Shown here: positions 17,863 to 26,316 of the stretch, in pieces
Layout: the number at the start of each line of letters is the position of its first letter
Numbering within the stretch: the stretch's first letter is position 1
Source: CAZPQM01 sp964588995
GTDB lineage: Bacteria > Pseudomonadota > Alphaproteobacteria > Rickettsiales > UBA8987
Assembly (NCBI GenBank): GCA_964588995.1
Contig: CAZPQM010000003.1
Coordinates: 1-64,000 of the forward strand
Reading direction: 5' to 3'
DNA length: 64,000 nucleotides
Translations under genes and position numbers: made by a program
The notes under the pieces: model-generated
The model's input: the letters and a program-made list of their open reading frames with translations, nothing else
The model's database searches: none
What the model was told of the DNA's origin: nothing

Positions 17863-17947
17863 CCGTCATTGCGAGGAGCGGGAGCGACGAAGCAATCTTG
17901 ATGGAGTGCAAGCGCACGAGATCGCTTCACTCCGTTCGCGATGACGG
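17863..17947. repeat. Intergenic inverted repeat, family B (CCGTCATTGCG ends)
   Basis: This 85-bp element is bounded by CCGTCATTGCG and its near-complement CGCGATGACGG, with GAAGCAATC and GAGATCGCTTC inside. It matches the element at 37721-37813, and a variant lies at 49751-49836 and 58815-58900. Such GTCATTGCGAG repeats are widespread intergenic elements in Alphaproteobacteria. Confidence 0.7.
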
Positions 17948-17960
17948 TTCAATATTATCA

Positions 17961-18058
17961 CTCCCACCGCTTGCGCGGCGCTATCCTACTCTTCCCCCTG
18001 CTTGCGGAGCACTTTTCTTCTCCTCCCCCTGCTTGCGGGGGGAGGTTGGGAGGGGGGC
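17961..18058. repeat. Intergenic copy of the element found in uvrB and uvrD (family D)
   Basis: The right part (18020-18058) is CTCCTCCCCCTGCTTGCGGG followed by GGGAGGTTGGGAGGGGGGC, nearly base-for-base the end of the uvrD element. The left part (17961-18010) is a degenerate unit with CCACCGCTTGCGCGG and CCCCCTGCTTGCGG. It shows that the sequence inside the two repair genes is a dispersed element and not part of those genes' ancestry. Confidence 0.75.
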
Positions 18059-18073
18059 AATACTTGAATCATT

Positions 18074-18167
18074 TCTCTCACCCTCGCCGGCTTCGCTGTC
18101 TCGACCTCTCCCATAGGGAGAGGTTATCTTCTTATTCCCTCTCCCTATGGGAAAGGGTGAGGGTGTC
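18074..18167. repeat. Two oppositely oriented family C palindromes
   Basis: CTCTCACCCTCGCC ... CCTCTCCCATAGGGAGAGG is followed 15 bases later by CCCTCTCCCTATGGGAAAGG and GTGAGGGT. The two units are inverted relative to one another and could form a large stem. They lie just downstream of the epimerase stop codon and may act as a terminator for the sugar operon. Confidence 0.6.
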
Positions 18168-18207
18168 ATTGCCCGAGGGAAGCAGTTTGACGTTAAACGC
18201 AAGCCCC

Positions 18208-19179
18208 TTACTGATAATATGTTTTGTACCATGCGACAAAGCGGGCAATGCCCTCTTCAAGCGAGGTATGGGGATCAAAGCCGAGATCGCGCTTACTTTC
18301 GGAAATATCGGCGTAGGTGCGGGTGACATCGCCCGGTTGGGCGTCTTCAAATATCAGCTCAGCCTCTTTGCCAACCGCCTGCTCAATCGTGCGGATAAAT
18401 TGCATGAGTTCGACCGGATGATTGTTGCCAAGGTTATAGATACGGTGCGTAGGTTGCGGCGTTAAGTCTGCACAGGCGAGCACACCGCTGACAATATCGT
18501 CGATATAGGTAAAATCGCGCTGCTGCTTTCCGTGATTAAACACACGTATCGGCTGATCTTCCATTATAGCTTTGGTGAAAGAAAAATAGGCCATATCCGG
18601 CCGGCCAAAGGGTCCGTACACCGTAAAAAAGCGCAGGCCGATCGTGGGGATTTGGTAAAGATTAACATAGCTTTCGGCGAGCAATTCGCAGGATTTTTTC
18701 GTCGCGGCATAGAGGGAAATCGGATGGTCGACCGGGTCGGTAACAGAAAAGGGGACTTTCTCCGCCTGACCATAAACGGAACTGGATGAGGCGTAAATGA
18801 ACTGCTCCAGCTTCGACATATGCCGCGCCATTTCCTGCATGACCATATGCCCGAGGAGATTGCTATCCATATACTGCATCGGGTGATCGATGGAATAGCG
18901 CACTCCCGCCTGCGCAGCGAGGTGTATAATCTGCGTGATATCGGCATCATGGTTTGAGGCGATGTTCTCCATCTGCTGCCGATCGGAAATCGAAGCCCGG
19001 TAAAAGTTGAAGGCGCTGCCGAAATCCTGCTCGAGCCCGGCAAGGCGGGCTTCTTTCAGCGCAGGATCGTAATAATCATTGAGGTTATCAATGCCAATTA
19101 CCTGTTCGCCGCGCGCCAGCAGCGCACGTGAAACGTAGGAGCCTATAAAGCCTGCTGCACCGGTCACAAGTATCGCCAT
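18208..19179 (-). CDS. NAD-dependent sugar epimerase, UDP-glucuronate 4-epimerase-like
   Basis: This 323-residue extended short-chain dehydrogenase interconverts nucleotide sugars in the cytoplasm for surface polysaccharide. It has the NAD-binding GAAGFIG near the N-terminus, NDYYDPALKEARLAGL (typical of UDP-glucuronate 4-epimerases), the catalytic serine region YASSSSVYG, and YAATKKS with the catalytic Tyr and Lys. The length is normal for the family. UDP-glucose 4-epimerase activity cannot be excluded. It is the last gene of the rfbD-rfbC-fusion-epimerase operon, starting 4 bases after the fusion gene stops. Confidence 0.88.
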   Translation of the reverse strand: MAILVTGAAGFIGSYVSRALLARGEQVIGIDNLNDYYDPALKEARLAGLEQDFGSAFNFYRASISDRQQMENIASNHDADITQIIHLAAQAGVRYSIDHPMQYMDSNLLGHMVMQEMARHMSKLEQFIYASSSSVYGQAEKVPFSVTDPVDHPISLYAATKKSCELLAESYVNLYQIPTIGLRFFTVYGPFGRPDMAYFSFTKAIMEDQPIRVFNHGKQQRDFTYIDDIVSGVLACADLTPQPTHRIYNLGNNHPVELMQFIRTIEQAVGKEAELIFEDAQPGDVTRTYADISESKRDLGFDPHTSLEEGIARFVAWYKTYYQ

Positions 19180-19183
19180 CCGC

Positions 19184-21025
19184 CTATTCCAAACCTAAAT
19201 CCGCTTTGCCGCCAGCTAAAAATGTTTGTGGGGCATAGCCAAAGCATTTTTTAGCTTCGCTGTGATCAAAGCTCAGATCTTTATTCATCCGCTCTGCCAT
19301 TGCGCCGTTAAGCGAAGTGCCGGGTAAACTATCCAGCAGGCGGGGTAAAAACGCCATCGGAATAAAGCGTGGTTTCTGGCCGAGCGTGGAAAAAAGACGC
19401 TCCAGCATCGCGCGGTAAGAGAGGGTTTCTCCACCTGAGAGTGTGAAACATTTATCTTCTGACTCGGGGCGTAGTAAAGCCTGCATACAGGTAAGGGCGA
19501 GATCGTCATGATGCACCGGCTCGCGCAAGCCTGAGGCGGGCGGTACGATTGGCATCATATGAAAGCGGCGCATGAAATCGGCAAGGCGAGTGACGTTCTG
19601 ATCCAGCCCGGAGCCATATATCAGCGTAGGGCGAAAGATGGTATAGCGGATGCCATGTTGCTTGCACTGTTTCATTAGCGTTTTTTCGGCATGTTGCAGC
19701 CGTTTGGCGAGTTCACGCTCGGCATCGCTTGGGCTGTTCGCCTTACTGATCGCAGACGTTGAGCTGAACGCAATTAACCGCTTTATCCCGGCTTCGGCGA
19801 AAGACGTGATATGCTCCGGTAGCAGCCAGATCGGCAACGTGTGAATGAGCGTGGTCGCCTTACTAACAGGCAGGGTCAGGGCGCTTTGCGTGAAATCTGC
19901 CTGCTGCCAGTGCAGCTTCGGGTGTGAAAGCGGCAGGCTGTTTTTGTGGTAATAGGCTACGGTTTCCAGCTCACAGGCAAGCAGATGGCGAATAACCGCC
20001 ATACCAAGTTGCCCCGCACTGCCCGTTACCATCACCGGGGCAGAGGCGGCAAGCGCCATTTTTTCCTGCTTGCTAAGCGGTATCTGCGGATCGCGTGTAA
20101 GGGCCGCACTTTGCCGGGCTTCACGTTGTTTACTTTGGCGAATCACGCGCTTGCAACGGATGCCGCGCCATACAAAAAGCGGTGCTTTTAGCAGGAGCCG
20201 AAGATAAAGCGCGCTTATTAACAGGTGACGACTGCCGAAGCGCAATGGCGTTCGGTAGTGCTTGGTGAGGTAGCGTACGAAGCCTGCGGTTTTATGCCGC
20301 TCGACAAACCAGCTGGTCACGCGCGAGGAACTCGTCAGGTGCAGCGGCCTGATATGCGGTAAAAACAGCATTTTTCCGCCCCCGGTTTCAATGGTTTTAC
20401 ATAGATCAAGGTCTTCAACATGCAAAAAATAGCCTTCATCGATCCCGCCGAGGGATTGATAGCGGCTCCGTTTCATCAACATAAAGGCGCCGGAAATGGA
20501 GGGTACGTAGTGCAGTGCATCATTTTGTGCCTTCTCCAGATTGATGCTATATTGGGGAAAAAAGCGATGCAGCCTGAACGCGTGGGCAATAAGCGTTATC
20601 GGCGTCAGGATATTCCGCCGGTTCGTGGGTTCGGGGTGACCGCTACTGTCCACCAGATTCGCCCCGGCGAGCCATGCCTCTTTATGTTGCTGCATAGCCT
20701 CCAAAGCCGTTGGGAGTACGTCGTTCGGAAGGATGCAATCGGGGTTGAGAAACAGGAGGTAATCGCCGCTTGCCTGTGCCGCGCCGAGATTACATCCCCC
20801 GGCAAAACCGACATTACCATGCCCGGTCCGGTGTTTCAGTTTTTCATGACGCGCAGCCATTGCCTTTACTTGTCCGCGGATAACCGCATCATTGCCGTTA
20901 TCAACCAGTATTACTTCCCGAAGCTGTGATTGGGCAAGCGCTGCTTCCAGGGCGCGTAACAGGATGGGCCCCGTATGATAACCGACCATGATAATGCTGA
21001 TGTCAGGCTGATTTGTCCGGGGCAT
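19184..21025 (-). CDS. Fusion: GT2 glycosyltransferase plus NAD(P)-dependent epimerase/reductase domain
   Basis: The 613-residue protein joins two enzymes. Residues 1-300 are a GT-A family 2 glycosyltransferase of rhamnosyltransferase (WbbL) type: DISIIMVGYHTG, VDNGND, GNVGFAGGCNLGA, the DxD-like NPDC, and the HVEDLDLC acceptor-side motif. From about residue 330 an extended SDR domain begins with VMVTGSAGQLGMAVI, and continues with IAFSSTSAISK and a C-terminal substrate domain. The usual YxxxK is not obvious, so the SDR part may be non-catalytic. Its position between rfbC and an epimerase indicates a role in rhamnose-containing glycan assembly. The gaps on either side are 3 and 4 bases. Confidence 0.85.
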   Translation of the reverse strand: MPRTNQPDISIIMVGYHTGPILLRALEAALAQSQLREVILVDNGNDAVIRGQVKAMAARHEKLKHRTGHGNVGFAGGCNLGAAQASGDYLLFLNPDCILPNDVLPTALEAMQQHKEAWLAGANLVDSSGHPEPTNRRNILTPITLIAHAFRLHRFFPQYSINLEKAQNDALHYVPSISGAFMLMKRSRYQSLGGIDEGYFLHVEDLDLCKTIETGGGKMLFLPHIRPLHLTSSSRVTSWFVERHKTAGFVRYLTKHYRTPLRFGSRHLLISALYLRLLLKAPLFVWRGIRCKRVIRQSKQREARQSAALTRDPQIPLSKQEKMALAASAPVMVTGSAGQLGMAVIRHLLACELETVAYYHKNSLPLSHPKLHWQQADFTQSALTLPVSKATTLIHTLPIWLLPEHITSFAEAGIKRLIAFSSTSAISKANSPSDAERELAKRLQHAEKTLMKQCKQHGIRYTIFRPTLIYGSGLDQNVTRLADFMRRFHMMPIVPPASGLREPVHHDDLALTCMQALLRPESEDKCFTLSGGETLSYRAMLERLFSTLGQKPRFIPMAFLPRLLDSLPGTSLNGAMAERMNKDLSFDHSEAKKCFGYAPQTFLAGGKADLGLE

Positions 21026-21028
21026 TCG

Positions 21029-21601
21029 CTACCAGGCTACCGGATTCGCTTTATAGTCGGCAAAGGAAGGCTGCTCGCTATCGCGCTTCGATACGACCGG
21101 GCGGTTATCGGTCAGCTGCATCTGCTCCAGCGGCCAGGCAATGGCAAGCTCCGGATCGTCCCACGCCATGCCGGTTTCTCCGTCCGGGTTATAAGTTGCC
21201 GTGCACTTATACAACACATCGGCGATCTCCTTACCGAGGACGCAAAAACCGTGCGCAAACCCGGGGGGCATCCAGAGTAGCAGCCCGTTTTCGTCACTGA
21301 GTTCCGCGCCGACATGCTGGCCATAGGTAGAAGAATCCGGGCGGATGTCGACCGCCACGTCCCAGATGCGGCCTTTCGCACAGCCAACCAGCTTACCCTG
21401 CTGGGGGGTGTGTTGATAGTGCAGCCCGCGGATGACGCCGGGAGCGGAACGGGAATGATTATCCTGTTTGAAGTCGGTCGGCAGGCCAAGATCGCAGAAT
21501 TTATCTTCGTTATAGCGCTCAACGAAAAATCCGCGCGCATCGCCAAACACCTCCAGCTGGACGAGTTTGACCGCGTCTATCGCCGTATCGATGAGCTTCA
21601 T
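21029..21601 (-). CDS. rfbC: dTDP-4-dehydrorhamnose 3,5-epimerase
   Basis: RfbC catalyses the third step of dTDP-L-rhamnose synthesis. The 190-residue cupin has the family blocks ARGFFVERYNEDKF, the catalytic-histidine motif GVIRGLHYQ, GRIWDVAVDIRPDSSTYGQ, and PPGFAHGFCVL followed by DVLYKCTATYNP with the catalytic tyrosine. ATG 21601 is used because the family starts there and it overlaps the rfbD stop (ATGA), so the two are translationally coupled. rfbA and rfbB are not in the window. Confidence 0.94.
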   Translation of the reverse strand: MKLIDTAIDAVKLVQLEVFGDARGFFVERYNEDKFCDLGLPTDFKQDNHSRSAPGVIRGLHYQHTPQQGKLVGCAKGRIWDVAVDIRPDSSTYGQHVGAELSDENGLLLWMPPGFAHGFCVLGKEIADVLYKCTATYNPDGETGMAWDDPELAIAWPLEQMQLTDNRPVVSKRDSEQPSFADYKANPVAW

Positions 21602-22548
21602 GCCGCCTCTTTGACCTGCTCGCAGGCTAGTTCCATACAGCGCGATAATGCGTTTTCCCAGCGTGGCAGGCGTATGCCGAATGTGTCGTAAAGCCGGTTC
21701 GTGTTGAGGCGGGAATTGAGCGGGCGCTTTGCCGGGGTGAGATAATCGCTGCTGAGCACCGGATTGATCCGTTCCGCCTGAATGGGAATGCCACATTCGC
21801 GCGCCGCCTCGACTATTGCGCCGGCAAAACCGTGCCAGCTGACATAGCCCTCGGAGACCACATGATACACGCCGGAGGGGAATTCCGGCTTGGCGGCCGC
21901 TTTGGTAAGCAGCTTAATCACCGCTTCGGCGATATCGGGCGCATAGGTCGGTGAGCCGATCTGATCCTTGACTACGGTCAGTTCTTTCCGCGTGCGGGCG
22001 AGCTCAAGCATTTTGGTAAGAAAGTTAGCGTGTGCGGCATCATACACCCATGAGGTGCGTAAAATACACCATTTTGGCGTTTTCCCTGCACGCATGGCGG
22101 CATAGGCCTGTTCGGTAATTGCCTTTTCGCCTGCCTGTTTGGAACGGCCATAGGCGTTGACCGGAGCGCTTTTTGATTCCTCGCGCCAGGGGCTTACGCC
22201 TTCACCGGAAAAAACATAATCGGTTGTAAAGTGAATCAGCGGAATCCCGGCGTCAAACGCATATTCTGCGAGCTTTTCAACGGCGGCCGCATTGATAGTA
22301 TGGGCAAGCGCTTCTTCCTGCTCCGCCTGATCGACCTTATTGTAGGAGGCGGTATTAATAATACAGCTTGGACGGAAAGCGGCAAGCTTGGACGGCAGCG
22401 TATCCGGCTGGGAAAGGTCGAGCAGATGGCGGTCACAAGGAATGAACTGGTCGGGAAGGCGTTCACAGAGGCTGGAGCCGACCTGCCCGTTACAACCGGT
22501 GATCAGTAAGGGTGTCATCGCGGAAGGAAGTGTGTAATGCATGGTCAT
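21598..22548 (-). CDS. rfbD: dTDP-4-dehydrorhamnose reductase
   Basis: RfbD makes dTDP-L-rhamnose by reducing the 4-keto sugar. The 316-residue extended SDR has LLITGCNGQVGSSL, the family-typical IINTASYNKVDQAE, the TTDYVFSG motif, the catalytic Tyr/Lys in NAYGRSKQAGE, and the C-terminal substrate domain (RPLNSRLNTNRL, matching the RPxxSxLd signature). AGGGGG sits just before ATG 22548; an in-frame ATG at 22518 also fits the family start. It is the first gene of the operon and is divergent from the ankyrin gene across 166 bases. Confidence 0.94.
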   Translation of the reverse strand: MTMHYTLPSAMTPLLITGCNGQVGSSLCERLPDQFIPCDRHLLDLSQPDTLPSKLAAFRPSCIINTASYNKVDQAEQEEALAHTINAAAVEKLAEYAFDAGIPLIHFTTDYVFSGEGVSPWREESKSAPVNAYGRSKQAGEKAITEQAYAAMRAGKTPKWCILRTSWVYDAAHANFLTKMLELARTRKELTVVKDQIGSPTYAPDIAEAVIKLLTKAAAKPEFPSGVYHVVSEGYVSWHGFAGAIVEAARECGIPIQAERINPVLSSDYLTPAKRPLNSRLNTNRLYDTFGIRLPRWENALSRCMELACEQVKEAA

Positions 22549-22714
22549 AACCCCCTGTAGTTCGCGCGCATACTAACTATTCCCCGTTAAAAAGGCCAGT
22601 GCAAAAAAACAGCAGGGCGGGTGCGTGCTTTTTAAAGCAAGGGGTAAGGTGATTTTTCCCTGTTATTGCAAGTAAAAGCTTGTATATTTCATAATTAGTT
22701 GGATCCAAACAGGG

Positions 22715-25387
22715 GTGAGTAGGTTCGTGGCTATCACGACAGACCGAGGGCAAAACGCTATTGACGGCAGAAAAGGGCATAAAGATAAGCTGCCTGCCTG
22801 GCGCCTGAAAGTGTGTGGCGCGGCCGGTTTTGCATTCTGTGCGCTTTCTACCCCTGCCGTACTCGCGCAACAATTGCTTACATCCACCCCTCTACCCGAT
22901 GTTGACAAACTGCCGGAAGCGCAGGAATTGCCGATTCTTTACCCATTGACGCAAAAAGAGCTGGAACAACTCCGCAAGGAAACCATGCCGGAAGTTATAC
23001 GTTCGATCGGTGAGATTGCCCCGGCTGCCGGGGCACGTGCGCAGGATGTTCCGCCGCCTCCTCCGCCTCCGCCGGTTATGCCTTTGCCGCAGCAGGATGA
23101 AGGGCTTCCCCTGCCGGATTTACCTGCTTTTGAAGGCGCGCGCCAACAAGAAAATGTACCGGCCTTGCCGGGCGCACCGAGCGAGGAAGAGTTTTTACGT
23201 GAACTGAATACGGATGATGTCGATGGAGATAAAGCACAGGTTCCGGAAGTTCCGCCTCCTCCCGCACCGCAAGCGCCTTCAGCCTTGCCTGTGGATCCTG
23301 ACGTTACACCGGAAACCACTATTATAGAGAGGGAAGAGACTCAGGCAGTACCTCAACAGACAACGCCCAGTATTCCTGCAACCATTGATGAGGTACCTGC
23401 GCTCCCGGTACCTTCGCCGACGATTGATCCCGAAGAGTTGCTTACGACCCAGAAAGAAAATGGGATGAATATTCAGGTAGATAACCCTCTTGAGGCAATT
23501 CAGGAGGATTTAAGAACGGACGCAGAAAAACGCGAACAGGAAATTGAAGCCCTGTTTGAGGAGCTCCTGGGGCAGGAGGAGGCGCAGCGTGCCAAAGAAA
23601 AAGAACAACAATTCTTCATTGACTTTAAGCTTCTCGGTGAAGATGAAACGAAGGAGTCAGAAGCCACGAGCACCTCAGAGCAGAGACAGCGTCGGAAACG
23701 AGGTATACAAGAGGAGCGATTATTAGTCGAGGAGCAGGAACAGGAAACCGAAGAGGTGGCACCGCAAGAAGCCTCTATCAAGCCAGCGATACGCCCTCAG
23801 GAACGTTCGCGCACATTCAATTACAAAACGCAGGAGCCGTCACCGCTTATCCATAAAAAGACCTATTCCCGCGAGAATGAACATTTACCGCCGGTCGCTT
23901 TCAGGCAGGACTATATCAACTACCTCTATGTAGCGGCCTATCGCGGTAATATCAACGGCATACGCGCTTTGTTGGAGCGTGGGGTCAAACCCGATGCCGT
24001 AGCCGATAAGGGTGATACCGCGCTGATGGCGGCCGCATTTACGGGGCAGCTCGATGCTGTGCGGCTGCTTCTCCTGCGCGGCGCCAACCCGAACCTGCAG
24101 AACCGGGATGGTAATACGGCGCTACATATGGCGGCTTTTAGCGGCAACCCGGATGTTATCCGTGCGCTGATGCATATGGGGGCGCGTAATTCCATTACGA
24201 ATCAGGCTGGGTTGACGCCTGCCGATATAGCTATGCAGAACAATAACCCGGAGGCAGCCTCCTTGCTCCGTGGAACGCTTGAGAAAGACGTAGCCGGTGT
24301 GCCTCCGCGGCGCGTGCCGCAAATGCCGGATGCGCAGCAGGCGGCTCCGACTATACCGGCTCCGCAGACCGCGCCCGGTCAGACGGCACCTGTGCCGGCT
24401 CCGCAAAAGCCCGGTATTACGCCCGATGCGCTGGACCGTGAAGTTCCGCAAATGCAGCCCTACTGGACCATGTCGCCGGAGCAGCAGGCGATCTGGAAAG
24501 GGCGTCTTGAGGACTGGAAAGCGGCGGATCGGCAGTTTGAAAATCTGAGCTTTGAGGATAAGGTGGAATATAACTACCGCCGCAAGGTGCTGGAGCAGGT
24601 GTTCCCCAATCATTTCCGCGCTGATGACCCGGTCGATCAACTCCTGCTCGATAGCTATATGAAGCGCTGGTATGATTTTGACCGGCAACTGCGCTTATCC
24701 CGTATGACTGACCCATCCGGACGGGCACCGCAGGTCAGTGACTTCTTCGGCTCCGGGCTGAACTTTACTCCGGCGCCACTGGATCTGTCTAATGAGGCGC
24801 TCTTTGGTGTTCCTTCCCCATCGGATAAGCCGATGAGCCGGATACCTCGCGCCGTGCCCGATTCGCTCCGCTATTCCGATATTCAGGGCGGTGTGCAACC
24901 AATAACGCAGGAAGGGCGGGATCGGCTTAGGGAAATTCTCGAAAACTGGCGGGTGATTGACGAGCGCTTTGAAAACATGACGCTGGATCAACGCATCCGG
25001 GCGAATCAGCAGCGCCGCAAATTGCTTGATATGTTGGTTTATGACAGCGGGCGCGGTACCTACGCCGCTTATTTTGCCGAGCTTCCGTCTCAGGTGATTC
25101 AGGGCTTTATCCGCGCGATGAAAAAGTGGGATGATTTTGAAGACTGGCTGCGGGAGAATCGTACGGAGATGGCGAAGCAGTTCCCAATGTGGGGCTCGGT
25201 GCCGGAAGAAGCGATCGCCTATATGGAAGGCACGCGCGTTCCCAAGGTAGTGTTCGATGAAGATGGCGCGCGCCGCACCAGCGATCCGAGCGCGGCAGAG
25301 TCCGTTCAGATCGATTATCCATCACACGACCGGATGAAATACCGGCTGATGCAATCGGTCAGACATTTTAAGGACCGTATACGGTAA
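22715..25387 (+). CDS. Exported ankyrin-repeat protein with a duplicated C-terminal domain
   Basis: I recognise no named family for the whole 890-residue protein. A hydrophobic stretch ending PAVLAQQ (about residues 34-53) after a basic N-region looks like a signal peptide. GTG 22715 or GTG 22727 could be the start. Next come a Pro/Glu-rich low-complexity region with a poly-proline run (about 95-380) and about three and a half ankyrin repeats (about 405-525; for example DKGDTALMAAAFTGQLDAVR). After a second Pro-rich linker the C-terminal half contains the same roughly 75-residue domain twice (about 585-660 and 730-815), with matching LEDWKAADRQFENL / LENWRVIDERFENM cores. It is probably periplasmic and scaffolding (inference). 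Confidence 0.75.
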   Translation: MSRFVAITTDRGQNAIDGRKGHKDKLPAWRLKVCGAAGFAFCALSTPAVLAQQLLTSTPLPDVDKLPEAQELPILYPLTQKELEQLRKETMPEVIRSIGEIAPAAGARAQDVPPPPPPPPVMPLPQQDEGLPLPDLPAFEGARQQENVPALPGAPSEEEFLRELNTDDVDGDKAQVPEVPPPPAPQAPSALPVDPDVTPETTIIEREETQAVPQQTTPSIPATIDEVPALPVPSPTIDPEELLTTQKENGMNIQVDNPLEAIQEDLRTDAEKREQEIEALFEELLGQEEAQRAKEKEQQFFIDFKLLGEDETKESEATSTSEQRQRRKRGIQEERLLVEEQEQETEEVAPQEASIKPAIRPQERSRTFNYKTQEPSPLIHKKTYSRENEHLPPVAFRQDYINYLYVAAYRGNINGIRALLERGVKPDAVADKGDTALMAAAFTGQLDAVRLLLLRGANPNLQNRDGNTALHMAAFSGNPDVIRALMHMGARNSITNQAGLTPADIAMQNNNPEAASLLRGTLEKDVAGVPPRRVPQMPDAQQAAPTIPAPQTAPGQTAPVPAPQKPGITPDALDREVPQMQPYWTMSPEQQAIWKGRLEDWKAADRQFENLSFEDKVEYNYRRKVLEQVFPNHFRADDPVDQLLLDSYMKRWYDFDRQLRLSRMTDPSGRAPQVSDFFGSGLNFTPAPLDLSNEALFGVPSPSDKPMSRIPRAVPDSLRYSDIQGGVQPITQEGRDRLREILENWRVIDERFENMTLDQRIRANQQRRKLLDMLVYDSGRGTYAAYFAELPSQVIQGFIRAMKKWDDFEDWLRENRTEMAKQFPMWGSVPEEAIAYMEGTRVPKVVFDEDGARRTSDPSAAESVQIDYPSHDRMKYRLMQSVRHFKDRIR

Positions 25388-25410
25388 GTTAAATAAGAGC
25401 GAGTCCAGGG

Positions 25411-25809
25411 ATGCGGTATCTTTTCGTTCTAATCGTGCTAAGTGTGGGATCCATGCCGAATCCGGCTTATGCCAGCGATGCGGAGCGTGCGGCAGCATTG
25501 TTTTTCGGACTGGAGCAGGATGCAGCTGCGAGTGCAGCGAAAGATGCGCAGTCTGAGCCGCCACGGAACATCCGTCTGCACCCTGAGGTAACCAAGCCTT
25601 TCAGGCGCTTACCTGTAATTACCGAAGCGGAGAAAGCAGAGCTTCAGGCGTTTAAAGAACGGTTGAAAGCCGAGCGAAACAGGCAAGATGCAACCGTTTT
25701 GCCGACCCGTTCACGTCAACTCTATAACAGCCTGACGGAAGACCAAAAAGCCACGCTGCGGCAAATTCAGCAGGAACGCGAACGACGTCGAAACAAAGCA
25801 AACCGTTGA
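25411..25809 (+). CDS. Small exported protein, function unknown
   Basis: The 132-residue protein has a clear signal peptide (MRYLFVLIVLSVGSMPNPAYA, cleavage after AYA). The mature part is charged and helical, ending in a basic tail (QQERERRRNKANR). The segment YNSLTEDQKATLRQIQQER resembles short helical periplasmic proteins. It follows the ankyrin gene by 23 bases on the same strand and is probably cotranscribed, so the two may act together in the envelope. The function is not known. Confidence 0.7.
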   Translation: MRYLFVLIVLSVGSMPNPAYASDAERAAALFFGLEQDAAASAAKDAQSEPPRNIRLHPEVTKPFRRLPVITEAEKAELQAFKERLKAERNRQDATVLPTRSRQLYNSLTEDQKATLRQIQQERERRRNKANR

Positions 25810-26089
25810 TCCGGTAAGGCATCTATGCCTAGGATAGAGTCAGTAATGTGTAAATGAAATCAGGAGCGTAAAATGAAAATGCTACCCGTATTTTGGCAGC
25901 AGACGCTCCGGCGCGGATGATGAGGTGATGGAAGATTACTAGCCCGAAAAAAAGAGCGCAATAATGCGGAACATTACTGCGCTCAGGGGGAGAAGTTACT
26001 GACCGAATCACAAGATAAGTGCTTCCAGTCACTAACCTATTCGACCCTGCGTGAATCGGGTTACGCAAAAAAAGCTCTATCGGGTAAGT
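25810..26089. other. Intergenic region with a possible 15-codon ORF
   Basis: No conventional gene is supported. ATG 25873 with AGGAGCG upstream opens a 15-codon frame (MKMLPVFWQQTLRRG), which may be chance. A strong minus-strand terminator hairpin lies at 25946-25984. Confidence 0.4.
25946..25984 (-). terminator. Rho-independent terminator for the small membrane protein gene
   Basis: A 13-bp stem with one mismatch (GAGCGCAATAATG / CATTACTGCGCTC, loop CGGAA) is followed on the minus strand by seven T residues (25947-25953). It lies downstream of the gene at 26090-26284. Confidence 0.8.
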
Positions 26090-26284
26090 TTATGATTTTC
26101 TTTCCGTTTCGGATGCTTGCACTGAGACAAAAATCAGGTAGCCAGTTACAGCGATCAGCCCAACGATGAACAGTCCGGCAAGCGCACCCACCGCGCCGGA
26201 TACGATATAGCCAATGACAGTGGCAAGTAGCGTCACAACGACAGAGATGAGAATGTAATTTCGCATGCTAGGGGTAATAATCAA
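26090..26284 (-). CDS. Small inner-membrane protein, unknown
   Basis: The 64-residue protein is almost entirely two hydrophobic helices (about 8-28 and 32-54, the second GALAGLFIVGLIAVTGYLIFV) with a short polar tail (ASETERKS). I recognise no family. ATG 26284 or the in-frame ATG at 26266 could be the start; neither has a good ribosome-binding site. A strong terminator downstream supports a real transcript. It lies between the exported-protein pair and the BON lipoprotein gene. Confidence 0.5.
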   Translation of the reverse strand: MIITPSMRNYILISVVVTLLATVIGYIVSGAVGALAGLFIVGLIAVTGYLIFVSVQASETERKS

Positions 26285-26316
26285 AATATACGATCAAATC
26301 AAGCCAGAAATACGTC

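Noticed and set aside
17941..18465. Open frames across the intergenic repeats
   Set aside because: They arise from stop-poor palindromic repeats and overlap the epimerase gene antisense.
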